A DNA stretch of 64,000 bases. Origin: Candidatus Hydrogenedentota bacterium (GTDB lineage: Bacteria > Hydrogenedentota > Hydrogenedentia > Hydrogenedentales > SLHB01). Position 1 is the first letter of the stretch. Each line of letters starts with the position of its first letter. Made by a program: the position numbers and the translations under genes. Below are positions 16,261 to 25,068 of this stretch, piece after piece. Under the pieces are notes generated by a model that saw only the letters and a program-made list of their open reading frames with translations, was not told where the DNA came from and searched no databases. The stretch is from positions 1-64,000 of the forward strand of contig JABWCD010000002.1 of NCBI GenBank assembly GCA_013359265.1. Direction: 5' to 3'.

Positions 16261-17799
16261 ATGAGGCAAACGTTCACGGGCTTACTGTGTCTGTTCCTTG
16301 TCACGATGGCCGGAGCTTTTGGTAGCGCTCGCGCGGCGACGGGGGAAGAGCGTCCGATACTGACGCCGCGGCCGCCGGACAGTCCACGCATCAACGGGGC
16401 GCGCGTCTGCGGGGTCCGGCCGGGATCTCCGTTCCTGTTCCGAATTCCCGCGACGGGCATCCGGCCGATGACGTTTTCGGCGGATGGGTTGCCCGATGGA
16501 CTAGCGCTCGATGCGAACGCAGGAATCATCTCCGGACGCATCGCGAGCACAGAAAAGGCGACCTACTCGATCACGCTCCACGCGAAGAACGGGCACGGGG
16601 AGGCGAGCCGCGGTTTCCGGATTGTCGTGGGCGATACGCTGGCGCTGACGCCGCCGATGGGTTGGAACCATTGGTACGCGCACTACAACCGGATCACCGA
16701 CGCGATGATGCGCGAGGCAGCGGACATCATGGTCTCGAGCGGCATGGCGGACGTGGGCTATCAGTACGTCAACATCGACGATTGCTGGATGAACGCGCCG
16801 CAGGGCGATGACCCGAAACGGGTTGGGCCGTTGCGCGACGCCAGCGGAAACATCGTGCCGAACGCATATTTCCCGGATATGCGCGCGCTGACCGGCTACA
16901 TCCATGCGAAGGGACTCAAGGCCGGCATTTACACATCGCCGGGTCCGCTCACCTGCGGCGGATACGCGGGCAGTTACGAACACGAGGCGCAGGATGCGAA
17001 GCAATTCGCCGAGTGGGGCTTTGACTTTCTGAAATACGACTGGTGCTCGTACGACCGCGTCGCGAAGGACAAGAGCCTGGCAGAATTGAAGAAACCATAC
17101 CAGATGATGAGCGCGCATCTGCGGGAGCAGAATCGCGACATCGTCTTCAATCTCTGCCAGTACGGCATGGGCGGCGTGTGGACGTGGGGCGAAGAGGTCG
17201 GCGGAAACTGCTGGCGTACCGCGGGCGATCTGGGGTTTGAGCTGACGCAGTACCACGACGTGGCCGTGAGAAACGCCGCGCACGCGCCGTATGCGCGCCC
17301 CGGGGCATGGAACGATCCCGACTACATTCAAATCGGGTTTGTGGGCGATGCGCGCAAGCTGGGAGAGCCCGCGCCGTGCCCGCTCTCGGCGCACGAACAG
17401 TACTCATACATGTCGCTCTGGTGCCTGATGGCCGCGCCGTTGTTTTACAGCGGCGACATGACGCGCCTCGATGCGTTCACGCTGAATGTGCTGTGCAACC
17501 CGGAAGTAATCGACGTCGATCAGGACCCGCTCGGCAAACAGGGCGCGCTGGCCGTGAGCGGGCGCGGATGGGAAATCTGGAAGAAGGAACTGGAGGACGG
17601 ATCGTGCGCTGTCGGACTGTTTAATCGCGGTGAAGAAACACAGACAATTACGGCGGCGTGGGGCGATATCCATGTGAACGGCGAGCAACGCGTGCGCGAT
17701 TTGTGGCGGCAGCAGGATGTTGAAACGCGTACCGGATCGATTGCGGCGGAAGTTCCTACGCGCGGAGTTGCGCTGCTGAGGCTGACGCCGGTTCGGTAG
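16261..17799 (+). CDS. secreted alpha-galactosidase, GH27 family, with N-terminal Ig-like domain
   Basis: 512 residues from ATG 16261, chosen because it starts a signal peptide (MRQTFTGLLCLFLVTMAGAFGSARA); the open frame begins 69 bp earlier. Residues about 45-125 form a putative Ig/cadherin-like domain (FSADGLPDGLALDANAGIISG). The GH27 (beta/alpha)8 barrel begins at TPPMGWNHWYAHY and keeps INIDDCW-like VNIDDCW, nucleophile D260 in FDFLKYDWCS, acid/base D323 in CWRTAGDLGF, and PGAWNDPD. A beta-sandwich ends the protein. It would release terminal alpha-galactose (or alpha-N-acetylgalactosamine) from glycans outside the cytoplasm. It lies upstream of a second glycosidase-like gene. Confidence 0.9.
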   Translation: MRQTFTGLLCLFLVTMAGAFGSARAATGEERPILTPRPPDSPRINGARVCGVRPGSPFLFRIPATGIRPMTFSADGLPDGLALDANAGIISGRIASTEKATYSITLHAKNGHGEASRGFRIVVGDTLALTPPMGWNHWYAHYNRITDAMMREAADIMVSSGMADVGYQYVNIDDCWMNAPQGDDPKRVGPLRDASGNIVPNAYFPDMRALTGYIHAKGLKAGIYTSPGPLTCGGYAGSYEHEAQDAKQFAEWGFDFLKYDWCSYDRVAKDKSLAELKKPYQMMSAHLREQNRDIVFNLCQYGMGGVWTWGEEVGGNCWRTAGDLGFELTQYHDVAVRNAAHAPYARPGAWNDPDYIQIGFVGDARKLGEPAPCPLSAHEQYSYMSLWCLMAAPLFYSGDMTRLDAFTLNVLCNPEVIDVDQDPLGKQGALAVSGRGWEIWKKELEDGSCAVGLFNRGEETQTITAAWGDIHVNGEQRVRDLWRQQDVETRTGSIAAEVPTRGVALLRLTPVR

Positions 17800-17852
17800 G
17801 TGGATGCAAATCGTGGACATGGTGGACGCAACGCGAGACACGTGTCGGTAAA

Positions 17853-17951
17853 CGATTACGATTGCGAAGCACGCGCACGAGAAAGGACGAGATGGCCGAG
17901 AAGGTCGATTACGATTACGAGCACGATTACGAGCACGAGCACGAGCACGAG
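17853..17951 (+). repeat. hexanucleotide arrays GATTAC/GAGCAC, one degenerate and one clean copy
   Basis: A degenerate copy at 17853-17879 and a clean copy at 17907-17951, in which GATTAC and GAGCAC units alternate before settling into GAGCAC. The clean copy is in frame with the downstream glycosidase-like gene; an ATG at 17892 with GAAAGGA in front would translate it as D-Y-D-Y-E-H-D-Y-E-H-E-H-E-H. It ends 34 bp before the preferred start at 17985. Confidence 0.9.
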
Positions 17952-17984
17952 AAAGACCACGGGAACATTAAGAAGGGATATGCG

Positions 17985-19334
17985 ATGTTGTCTCTGCTGG
18001 CCGTCGGTCTGATGGCTGTCTCCGCTGGTCCGGAGCGTTCCGCGGACCCGTTGTTGAGCGAGGACGATTCGCGTTTTCTTGAGGAAATGACGGCGGCGGT
18101 GATGGATGCGTCGCGCGTCGCGCCCGAACAAAAGGTGGGCGAGATCGGCCCTAATGCGACCGGCGGCACGCTGATTCGTCCCGGCGGACGCAATTCGTAT
18201 CCGGCGTTTTGGATTCGCGACTACGCGATGTCGCTGGACTCGGGACTGGTGACGCCGGACGAACAGCGCCACATGCTGTTGCTGACCGCGAGCCATCAGC
18301 AGGATTCGGAGTGGCGTCTCGCGAATGGCAGCGTCGTTACGCCGGGATCGATCCCCGATCACATCAGCTTGGGCAACAAACCGATCTTTTATCCCGGCAC
18401 GCTTGAGGACTACGAGGGGCAGGGCGGCGCGCGGTGGGGCGTGCTGCCTTCGCTCGACGATGCGTATTTCTTTATTGCGATGGCGCATCATTACGTCGCA
18501 CGCACAAAGGACCGCGCCATACTCGCGACCGACGTGCGCGGGAAGCCGTTGCTGCAACGGATGGAAGAGGCGTATCGCATGCCGCCGTCGCGGGCCGATA
18601 CGGGGCTCGTGTACGCGGACGAATCGAATCGCGGCGTGACGTTTGGATTCGTGGACACGATCATCCACACCGGCGATCTGCTGTTCTGTTCCTTGTTGAA
18701 ATTTCAGGCCGCGCAACACCTCGCGGAATTGCTCGACGCGGCGGGAAGAAACGCGGATGCGGCGCGGTACCGCGAGGACGCCGAACGCATTCGCGCGGCG
18801 ATCGAAGCGACGTTTGCATTGGACAGCGGCCTGTACCGCGCGTCAACGGGTCTCAGCGGACAACCCGACGTGTGGGGCACGGCGTATGGCGTGTACATCG
18901 GCGCGTTCGGCCGGTCGCGCACGGAACGCGCGTGCGCGGCGCTTGCACAAGCCTACCGCGACGGCACGCTGGCGTGGCGCGGGAACATCCGCCATGTGCC
19001 GACGAGCGACGACTTCAGCGCGTCCACCGCGTGGGAGAAGACCGATGTCGCAAAGAACCGGTACCAGAACGGCGCGTATTGGGGAACGCCAGTGGGTTGG
19101 GTATGTTACGCGATCGCGAAAGCCGATTGGCCCGCGGCGCAACAGCTCGCGCGCGCGTACGTGCAGGAACTCCGCGACGGCGATTTCCGCAAAGGGCCGG
19201 AATTCGGATCGCCGTGGGAATGCATGCATCCGGAAGGCGACCACAAACAGAACCCCGTGTACCTCGCGAGCGTTACCTGCCCGCTCGCGGCGTTCAAGCG
19301 AATGGAAGCCGAACGCAATCAGCCCAAACCGTAG
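17985..19334 (+). CDS. exported six-hairpin glycosidase-like protein
   Basis: 449 residues from ATG 17985, preferred because AAGGGA lies 7 nt upstream and a short signal sequence (MLSLLAVGLMAVSAG) follows directly. The frame also extends through the upstream hexanucleotide array to ATG 17892. The body has alternating helix pairs and the aromatic/acidic motifs of (alpha/alpha)6 barrels: GGRNSYPAFWIRDYAMSLDSG near residue 65, a central DDAYFFIAMAHHYV, and YQNGAYWGTPVGWVCYAIAK near 365. This suits amylo-alpha-1,6-glucosidase / rhamnosidase-like catalytic domains. Exact activity is unassigned. It probably acts with the GH27 enzyme encoded just upstream. Confidence 0.72.
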   Translation: MLSLLAVGLMAVSAGPERSADPLLSEDDSRFLEEMTAAVMDASRVAPEQKVGEIGPNATGGTLIRPGGRNSYPAFWIRDYAMSLDSGLVTPDEQRHMLLLTASHQQDSEWRLANGSVVTPGSIPDHISLGNKPIFYPGTLEDYEGQGGARWGVLPSLDDAYFFIAMAHHYVARTKDRAILATDVRGKPLLQRMEEAYRMPPSRADTGLVYADESNRGVTFGFVDTIIHTGDLLFCSLLKFQAAQHLAELLDAAGRNADAARYREDAERIRAAIEATFALDSGLYRASTGLSGQPDVWGTAYGVYIGAFGRSRTERACAALAQAYRDGTLAWRGNIRHVPTSDDFSASTAWEKTDVAKNRYQNGAYWGTPVGWVCYAIAKADWPAAQQLARAYVQELRDGDFRKGPEFGSPWECMHPEGDHKQNPVYLASVTCPLAAFKRMEAERNQPKP

Positions 19335-19369
19335 CGTCTCGCATCACGCACATATCAGGAGTACAGACC

Positions 19370-20056
19370 ATGCAAGACACCATTGCCCGTAGAGAACTTC
19401 TTGCCATGACCGGCGCCGTCGTAGCGGCACGCGCGTTCGGCGCGCCGGCCGAAGCGGAAACACGCAAGGCGTACAAGATTGTGGGCATCGGTTGCAGTCC
19501 CAGGAAAGGAAAGACGACCACCGAAGCGCTGAAGATTTGTCTCGCCGCCGCGCAGGAGCAGGTGAAGGGGATCGAAACGGAATTGATCGAACTCGCGGAC
19601 ATGAGCATACCCGCGTACATAGCGGCGGGCGTTCCACTGAAGGAAGGAGAGCGCGACGACTTTCCCGCGCTACAGGCCAAGCTATCCGACGATACGATCA
19701 TCGGTATTATTGTTGGGTCGCCGGTGTATTTCGGCACTATGAGCGCGTTGTGCAAGGCGTTTCTCGATCGGTGCATGGCGTTTCGGGCTGACGGGTTCCG
19801 ATGGCAGAACAAGGTCGTTGGCGCGCTGGCGGTTGGCAGCTCACGAAACGGCGGACAGGAGCTGACGGTTCAGTCCATCAAGACGGCGTTGCTGGGGCAG
19901 GACGTGATTGCGGTTGGGACGGGGCAGCCGTCGGTGCGAATAGGCGCGACGTTGTGGAATCAAGATGATTCCATCGCGGACGATTCCTTCGGCATCGGTA
20001 CGGCGAAGGATTTGGGACGTCACGTCGCGCAGGTAGCGATGAAGATGTGGGCGTAA
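19370..20056 (+). CDS. Tat-type exported NAD(P)H-dependent flavodoxin-fold oxidoreductase
   Basis: 228 residues from ATG 19370, with AGGAG 9 nt upstream. The N-terminus RRELLAMTGAVVAARAFGAPAEA resembles a Tat signal although the RR is followed by ELL. The rest is a flavodoxin-like FMN domain of the iron-sulfur flavoprotein/NADPH-quinone reductase type: GIGCSPRKGKTTTEALKICL phosphate loop (residues about 42-60) and GSPVYFGTMSALCKAFLDRC (about 117-136). Export of an FMN reductase is unusual and might reflect cofactor loading before translocation. It lies 35 bp after the glycosidase-like gene, so the two are probably co-transcribed. The 34-bp inverted repeat at 20108-20209 follows it. Confidence 0.8.
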   Translation: MQDTIARRELLAMTGAVVAARAFGAPAEAETRKAYKIVGIGCSPRKGKTTTEALKICLAAAQEQVKGIETELIELADMSIPAYIAAGVPLKEGERDDFPALQAKLSDDTIIGIIVGSPVYFGTMSALCKAFLDRCMAFRADGFRWQNKVVGALAVGSSRNGGQELTVQSIKTALLGQDVIAVGTGQPSVRIGATLWNQDDSIADDSFGIGTAKDLGRHVAQVAMKMWA

Positions 20057-20107
20057 CATGTTTTCGAGAATGGATGTAAGGAGAAGCAGAGGGAAAGTTC
20101 GCAGTGC

Positions 20108-20209
20108 ACATCCCCCTAAATCCCCCTTCAAAGGGGGACTTTGAGATTCGCACGTCGACGATGTCGCATGGATTCAAGTCCCCCTTTGAAGGGGGATTTA
20201 GGGGGATGT
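20108..20209. repeat. large inverted repeat, 34-bp perfect arms, MITE/REP-like
   Basis: Arms at 20108-20141 and 20176-20209 are perfect reverse complements, separated by 34 bp. Each arm is itself partly palindromic (TCCCCCTTCAAAGGGGGA). It fills most of the space between two convergent genes (stops at 20056 and 20260). The CCCCCTAAATCCCCCTTCAAAGGGGG motif type recurs across unrelated bacterial phyla as a non-coding repeat. In RNA both strands would form a very stable hairpin, so it may also act as a bidirectional transcription barrier. Confidence 0.92.
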
Positions 20210-20259
20210 CAACGCAATCGATCCAAACGTGAATTGGAATAGATGCTGCCGGCGCGATC

Positions 20260-22098
20260 CTATTCGTCGAGCGGCCAGACGCGCAGTGTGTGCTTGTCTC
20301 CCGCGGGCAACTGGAACGGGCCGGGCTGAAGGCGCGAAGCGGCGCGTTTCTTGCCGACGTAGTCTTTGTCGATGCGCAGGGGAGAATCGTCGGAGTTCAC
20401 GTAGGGGAGCCCGCTGATCTTGGCCACGCCCAATTCCTTCGTCGTGATCAATTGGCATTTTCTTGCCGCAAACCAGTCCGGATCGATCGCGATGTGGAGA
20501 TCGAGTGTGCCGTTGTCGTCGCGAAGTTCGATTGCCGGGTCGGAATCCGGCCGAACCAGCGGGTCCGATTCGGTCTTCGACGGCGCGGCGCCCTTCAGAT
20601 AGACGTTACCCGAAGCGTGGATGGGCAGCGTTGCCTTGTCGTACTCCGCAAGGCCGTTGTGGCCGACGAAGATGTTGTTGTAGAAGCGGTCGTCGCCGCC
20701 CTGGATTTTTTCGAGGCCGGCGAGTTCGGTCGAGTGCGCTTTGTGGAACGGCGTCGACCGGCTTAGTTCCGGACGTTGTATCAGCGTGCCCGCGATCAGG
20801 TTGTGAACGTAGGCGCCGCCTTCGGACATATCGAGCAACGCAGTCTCGGAGAGGAAAACGTTGTTGTCGACGACGAACGGTCCGTGGTTGACCTCGACGA
20901 ACAGGTCCTGGCCCGCGTTCTCGTAGAGGAGGTTGCTCGTGACGCGCGTGCCCTGGGCCATCCAGTCGAGCCAGATGCCGAGGATCGTGCGATAAATTCG
21001 ATTCCCGCGAATCTCCGTGTCGATCGCGCCGTGAATCTTGATGCCGGCCATTTCCGCGCCGCCGAACAAGCGGCGAACGTGGACATCATGAATGGTGTTT
21101 CCGTAGATGCGGCAGAACACCGCGCCGAGGCTCCCCACGATTCCCGCCTGTTCGCAATGCGAGATGGTGTTGTTGCGCACGATGTGATGGCCGATGTTCT
21201 GCTTCGACCACCCGTTTTCGAGCGCGCGCTGGATCGTAAGCACGTAGCCTTCGGCGGTGTTCGCGGAGGTGTTGTCCCATTGATCGCCGTACTTGCCGAG
21301 GGCGATACCAACGCATTTCGAGTGGCTCACCATGTTCGACTCGATAATCCAGCCCTTGCTCCAATGCGTGCCGATTAGGCCGATTTGCTCCGCGGTCGGC
21401 GGGGCCCACGGCGTTGCGGCGTCGCGCAGGGTGAACCCGCGCACGGTGATGAAGTTGACGCCGGGCTTTGCGGGATAGAAGACGGTTTGGCGCACGTTGA
21501 TCTCGACCGTTTCGCGGTTGGGGTCGGCATTCTTGAATTGCGCCCAAATTGTCGTGGTGTCGTTGTCCACTTGGCCGAACCAGAGCGGACCATCGCCAAC
21601 GGGTTTCAACACCTCGTCAAGCGTCGCGGCTTCCATCAGCCAATCGCCATTGAGATAGACGGCGCCGGTATGGTGATCGCGCCCTTTTGGATCGAACCAG
21701 TCGCCATGGATCAGGTCGCTGTACGGATTGAACGCGCCGAAGAGTGTGTTGGGGATGACGGCTTTCCAGGTGTCGTCCTGAACTTTCTCCCAACCTTTGA
21801 CAATCTCGGAACCCTTTATTTCCACTTTCTCGCCGGGCGCCGCCTGATACACGATTCGTCGCTTGTCGGATTCGCCGCCGCGCGCGGGAGTAACGCATTC
21901 GCGGTAGATGCCCTCGTGTACGGTGATCGTGTCGCCTGGCTGCGCGCGTTCGGCCGCGGCGGAAATGGTTTTGAAGGGATGCGCCGCGGAGCCGTCGTTG
22001 GTGTCGCTGCCGGTTGGAGCGATGTGGTATTCGGTTGCGGCGGCGGAAAATGCGGCGAGGGCGAGTATGCAGAAGACTGGAATGGTTTTGTGGATCAT
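20260..22098 (-). CDS. secreted right-handed parallel beta-helix protein (DUF1565-type)
   Basis: 612 residues with a signal peptide (MIHKTIPVFCILALAAFSAAA). EYHIAPTGSDTNDGSAAHPFKTISAAAERAQPGDTITVHEGIYRE is the DUF1565 start typical of pectate-lyase-like and polysaccharide-binding beta-helices. It is followed by repeated short strands rich in N-T-I and G-N motifs (NNTISHCEQAGIVGS, YGNTIHDV, RGNRIYRTILGIW, NNVFLS), each about one helix turn. Likely an extracellular polysaccharide lyase or glycan-binding protein; the catalytic residues cannot be assigned from sequence alone. The neighbours (glycosidases, Gfo/Idh proteins) favour glycan metabolism. Confidence 0.8.
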   Translation of the reverse strand: MIHKTIPVFCILALAAFSAAATEYHIAPTGSDTNDGSAAHPFKTISAAAERAQPGDTITVHEGIYRECVTPARGGESDKRRIVYQAAPGEKVEIKGSEIVKGWEKVQDDTWKAVIPNTLFGAFNPYSDLIHGDWFDPKGRDHHTGAVYLNGDWLMEAATLDEVLKPVGDGPLWFGQVDNDTTTIWAQFKNADPNRETVEINVRQTVFYPAKPGVNFITVRGFTLRDAATPWAPPTAEQIGLIGTHWSKGWIIESNMVSHSKCVGIALGKYGDQWDNTSANTAEGYVLTIQRALENGWSKQNIGHHIVRNNTISHCEQAGIVGSLGAVFCRIYGNTIHDVHVRRLFGGAEMAGIKIHGAIDTEIRGNRIYRTILGIWLDWMAQGTRVTSNLLYENAGQDLFVEVNHGPFVVDNNVFLSETALLDMSEGGAYVHNLIAGTLIQRPELSRSTPFHKAHSTELAGLEKIQGGDDRFYNNIFVGHNGLAEYDKATLPIHASGNVYLKGAAPSKTESDPLVRPDSDPAIELRDDNGTLDLHIAIDPDWFAARKCQLITTKELGVAKISGLPYVNSDDSPLRIDKDYVGKKRAASRLQPGPFQLPAGDKHTLRVWPLDE

Positions 22099-22216
22099 GG
22101 CAGGTTCCTTGATAACGTCGGCGATGTAGTGAAATCAGGGATGAATTCACGATTACAATTACGAGTCGTCATGAGGCCGTGCCTCACCTGAACTGCTATG
22201 GGAATGGCGAGGCGCG

Positions 22217-22279
22217 GGGACTCATGGGAACAATGGGAGCGATAGGACCTATGCGACTTATGGGACCTATGGGACTTGT
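22217..22279 (+). repeat. nonanucleotide array, seven units of GGGACCTAT type
   Basis: Seven consecutive 9-nt units (GGGACTCAT, GGGAACAAT, GGGAGCGAT, AGGACCTAT, GCGACTTAT, GGGACCTAT, GGGACTTGT). Translated in register they read mostly G-T-Y, the peptide found in four-helix-bundle suffix proteins of this lineage, but there is no gene here. It lies between the beta-helix gene and the Gfo/Idh gene, with a hexanucleotide array 36 bp further on and a short GATTACAATTACGAG remnant at 22151-22165. Confidence 0.85.
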
Positions 22280-22315
22280 TGCGTGAATGGCCAAGCGCTC
22301 TTGGTATTTCAAGAG

Positions 22316-22348
<33 letters not shown>

Positions 22349-22363
22349 AATGCGATCGAATAG

Positions 22364-23683
22364 TCATACGGGTAGTTTCCACGGCGCGCGGTAGTCCGCG
22401 CGGAGCAATGCGTTCGCGGCGTCGTTTCCTTTTGCGGTTTCGGTTGCCGGGTCCCATCGGATCGCCGAGTTGCTGCGCAATGCGACGTTCCCGAGATGCG
22501 CGACAGTCGAAACGAAATGTCCGATCTCGAGGTTCTCGACGGGCTGTTCGCGCGACTTCATGCAATCGAGAAAGTTGCGCACGTGCGCGGGCCGCGCGTC
22601 GGGTCCCGGGCCGTGCTTGCTCGATTCGACGGTCTTGAGTTTGGGTTCGGAGACGACTTCCCATCCCTGTTCGTCGATCGTGAGCGTGGCGTCGGTGCCG
22701 CTGAAACAGATGCCGTGCGGGCGCCCGCCGATGCCCACGCCGCCTTTCAGTTGGTGTTCGAAGATCAGCGTGTACGTTGGGAAATCGTACACCGCGATTT
22801 GCGTGTCGGGCGTTTCGGTGTTGTCGTCGATGACGCGCTTGGAACCGATCGAGTACACGCTGCGCGGCGGTTCCGTGCCCATCGCCCACATCGCGATGTT
22901 GATGAGGTGGACGCCCCAGTCCGTCATCAGTCCGCCGGCGTAGTCCCAGAACCAGCGGAAGTTGAAGTGGAACCGGTTCGGGTTGAACGGTCGCAGCGGC
23001 GCGGGGCCTAGCCACATGTCGTAATCGACGCCGGGCGGGGGCGCGCCGTCGGGCGGATTGCCGATGCCGCCGACCCAATCGAGGTAGGCCCACACGCGGA
23101 CCTGGCGCACTTTGCCAAGCTTGCCGGACTGGACAAACTCGACGGCTTCGCAGTAATGCCGGCCGCTGCGCCAGTGCGTGCCCATCTGCACGACGCGCTT
23201 GTGTTTCTTCGTCGCGTCGAGCATGGCGCGGCCTTCCTGCACGGTCTTTCCGAGGGGTTTTTCACAATAGACGTCCTTGCCGGTTTCGCACGCGTAGATC
23301 GTCGGCAATGCATGCCAGTGATCCGGCGTGACCACGAGCACGGCGTCGATGTCGTTGCGATCGATCACGCGGCGCCAGTCTTTCGTCGTCTTCGGTTTAT
23401 GGCCGCGCTTGGCCTCGACGAGATCGACGGCCTTCGCGATGTGTTTGTCGTCCACGTCGCAGACCATGCGGCACTCGACTTCTGGATTGGCGAGGAAGGT
23501 GGCAAGGTCGCCGAGGCCCATCCCACCGCAGCCGATTAGCGCCACGTTGACCTTTTCGTTCGCGCTGACGCGCGGCGCGCCAAGGATCGGCGATGCGGCG
23601 AGGGATGCCGCGGACGCGGCCAAGAAGGTGCGGCGGTTGACTGCGCGCGGCGAAACGTCGAGGTGGTTTGAGTTTGTGTGCAT
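22364..23683 (-). CDS. Tat-exported Gfo/Idh/MocA family oxidoreductase (paralogue 1)
   Basis: 439 residues. The Tat signal NRRTFLAASAASLAASPILGAP (about 16-37) indicates export of a folded, cofactor-loaded enzyme. The Rossmann domain follows with VALIGCGGMGLGDLATFL, CDVDD at beta-2, VVTPDHWHALPTIYA and the family E-K-P motif (YCEKPLGKTVQEG). A C-terminal alpha/beta domain ends with a WDPATETAKGNDAANALLRADYRAPW tail typical of the Hydrogenedentes/planctomycete exported subfamily. Probably an NAD(P)-dependent sugar or sugar-acid oxidoreductase; substrate unknown. Two more copies lie at 25065 and 62236. The hexanucleotide array at 23759-23777 lies about 75 bp upstream. Confidence 0.9.
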   Translation of the reverse strand: MHTNSNHLDVSPRAVNRRTFLAASAASLAASPILGAPRVSANEKVNVALIGCGGMGLGDLATFLANPEVECRMVCDVDDKHIAKAVDLVEAKRGHKPKTTKDWRRVIDRNDIDAVLVVTPDHWHALPTIYACETGKDVYCEKPLGKTVQEGRAMLDATKKHKRVVQMGTHWRSGRHYCEAVEFVQSGKLGKVRQVRVWAYLDWVGGIGNPPDGAPPPGVDYDMWLGPAPLRPFNPNRFHFNFRWFWDYAGGLMTDWGVHLINIAMWAMGTEPPRSVYSIGSKRVIDDNTETPDTQIAVYDFPTYTLIFEHQLKGGVGIGGRPHGICFSGTDATLTIDEQGWEVVSEPKLKTVESSKHGPGPDARPAHVRNFLDCMKSREQPVENLEIGHFVSTVAHLGNVALRSNSAIRWDPATETAKGNDAANALLRADYRAPWKLPV

Positions 23684-23758
23684 GAATGATCCCCCTTACT
23701 GCGATACAAGAGTTTCGCCTGGCTGACATCCATCAACCGCGAACGAAGCCGAATACTC

Positions 23759-23777
23759 GATTACGATTACGAACACG
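23759..23777 (+). repeat. short hexanucleotide array GATTAC x2 then GAACAC
   Basis: Two GATTAC units and one variant GAACAC unit in the plus-strand polarity shared by all copies, between the ThuA gene stop and the Gfo/Idh start. Confidence 0.8.
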
Positions 23778-23826
23778 TAGCGTGCGGAATAGTTGTAGTT
23801 CGTATGTGCGGTACTCATCGCGATGC

Positions 23827-25068
23827 TCATGGCGCGGTCGGCTCCAAACCCGCGGCCCACGCGGCTGCGCGGCGGTAGAGTTCGCGCGCGCCCGGATGGC
23901 GCAGCGAGGGTACGTCGTGGCCGAGCGAACTGTGGAAAACGCGGCCGGGAATTTCGGTCACAACGAACCCCATCGGGTACTCCTGCCGATCGACACACGA
24001 TGTGGCGGCGTACAGCACGTGAATCTTCGGCTCGCCGGCGAGACACGTGTATAGCTCGTCGCTGGTTTCAAACTCGTTCATGGCCTTCGTGATGGGATGC
24101 GCCGGATCGGCGATGCGCACGCGGAACGGCCCGTAGGGATCGTGGCCGCGCTTCTTGGGGTCCCATATGCGACCCACTACGCGGACGTAGCCGGGCCACT
24201 CCTGAAACGAGCCGCACCCGAAGTGCGCGACGACGAGTCCATGCCCGCCCGCGACGTAGCGGTCGAGACCGTTCCACACCTCGCTCCCGAGCGGCAGGCG
24301 CTCGGAGTAGTCCTTGAAGTGAATGACCGCCGCGTCAAACCCATCAATGAACGGCGATGCAAATATCGCCGGCGATTCGACAATCCAGACTTCGAGCCGC
24401 GGGTCCTCGCGAAGGATACCGGCAAGTTCGGGACCGGTCCCCCGCCAGTAGTGCCCGGTCCAATCGTCACCGGTGACGATCACGACGCGTTTCCTTTTTT
24501 GCGCATCCGTCTTACGCAACAGCCACAGCTCGCTCACAACGGCGTCCGGCCCGCTGTCCTTTACGAACGCAATGGAAAGACGGCTGGTGGCGTTGACGGG
24601 AAGTTGAATACGCGCGAAGGTCGGTTCGTCGCCGTGGAAGGCAAGCGGGACCGTTGGCGGAACGATGACACTCCGCGCGGTTGCTTCATTCAAGGCCAGT
24701 TCGACCGATTGCCGCCGGCCTGATCGGTCGCGGTCCCACCAGGTGAATCCAAGCGCATATTCGCTCGCTGGGTCGAGTCCTGTCACTGAAAACTCGATGC
24801 GTTCGGGATCGAACGCTTCGCCGGGCACTGAATTCTCGGCATCGGCGACGGCGCGCTGCGCGCCCTTCGTGAGAGCAACAACATTACCGTTGCTCTCAAC
24901 CTTATTCTCGGATCCAGCGCCGCAGACGAAGTGTGCGACGAGTTCGTAGCCGTTCGGGAGGTTCGGGTGCCCGGGCGCAATGGCGGCCGCGCCGGGAAGT
25001 TCGTCCGCGAAAGCGCCAAACGCGACGACGGCCACTGCTGCGAACGTGACGATCCAATGACGATTCAT
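23827..25068 (-). CDS. exported ThuA-domain protein
   Basis: 413 residues from ATG 25068, whose ATGA overlaps the stop of the upstream Gfo/Idh gene; a signal peptide (MNRHWIVTFAAVAVVAFGAFA) supports this start over the longer open frame. Residues about 30-190 form a beta-sandwich of unknown type (NGYELVAHFVCGAG, FSVTGLDPASEYALGFTWWDRD). From about 200 on is the class-I-glutamine-amidotransferase-like ThuA/trehalose-utilisation domain: RVVIVTGDDWTGHYWRGTGPEL, FDAAVIHFKDYSERLP, GLVVAHFGCGSFQEWP, and PMGFVVTEIPGRVFHSSLGHD. ThuA proteins accompany Gfo/Idh oxidoreductases in sugar catabolism in many bacteria, and the start-stop overlap here fits that partnership. Catalysis has not been defined for the family. 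Confidence 0.88.
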   Translation of the reverse strand: MNRHWIVTFAAVAVVAFGAFADELPGAAAIAPGHPNLPNGYELVAHFVCGAGSENKVESNGNVVALTKGAQRAVADAENSVPGEAFDPERIEFSVTGLDPASEYALGFTWWDRDRSGRRQSVELALNEATARSVIVPPTVPLAFHGDEPTFARIQLPVNATSRLSIAFVKDSGPDAVVSELWLLRKTDAQKRKRVVIVTGDDWTGHYWRGTGPELAGILREDPRLEVWIVESPAIFASPFIDGFDAAVIHFKDYSERLPLGSEVWNGLDRYVAGGHGLVVAHFGCGSFQEWPGYVRVVGRIWDPKKRGHDPYGPFRVRIADPAHPITKAMNEFETSDELYTCLAGEPKIHVLYAATSCVDRQEYPMGFVVTEIPGRVFHSSLGHDVPSLRHPGARELYRRAAAWAAGLEPTAP

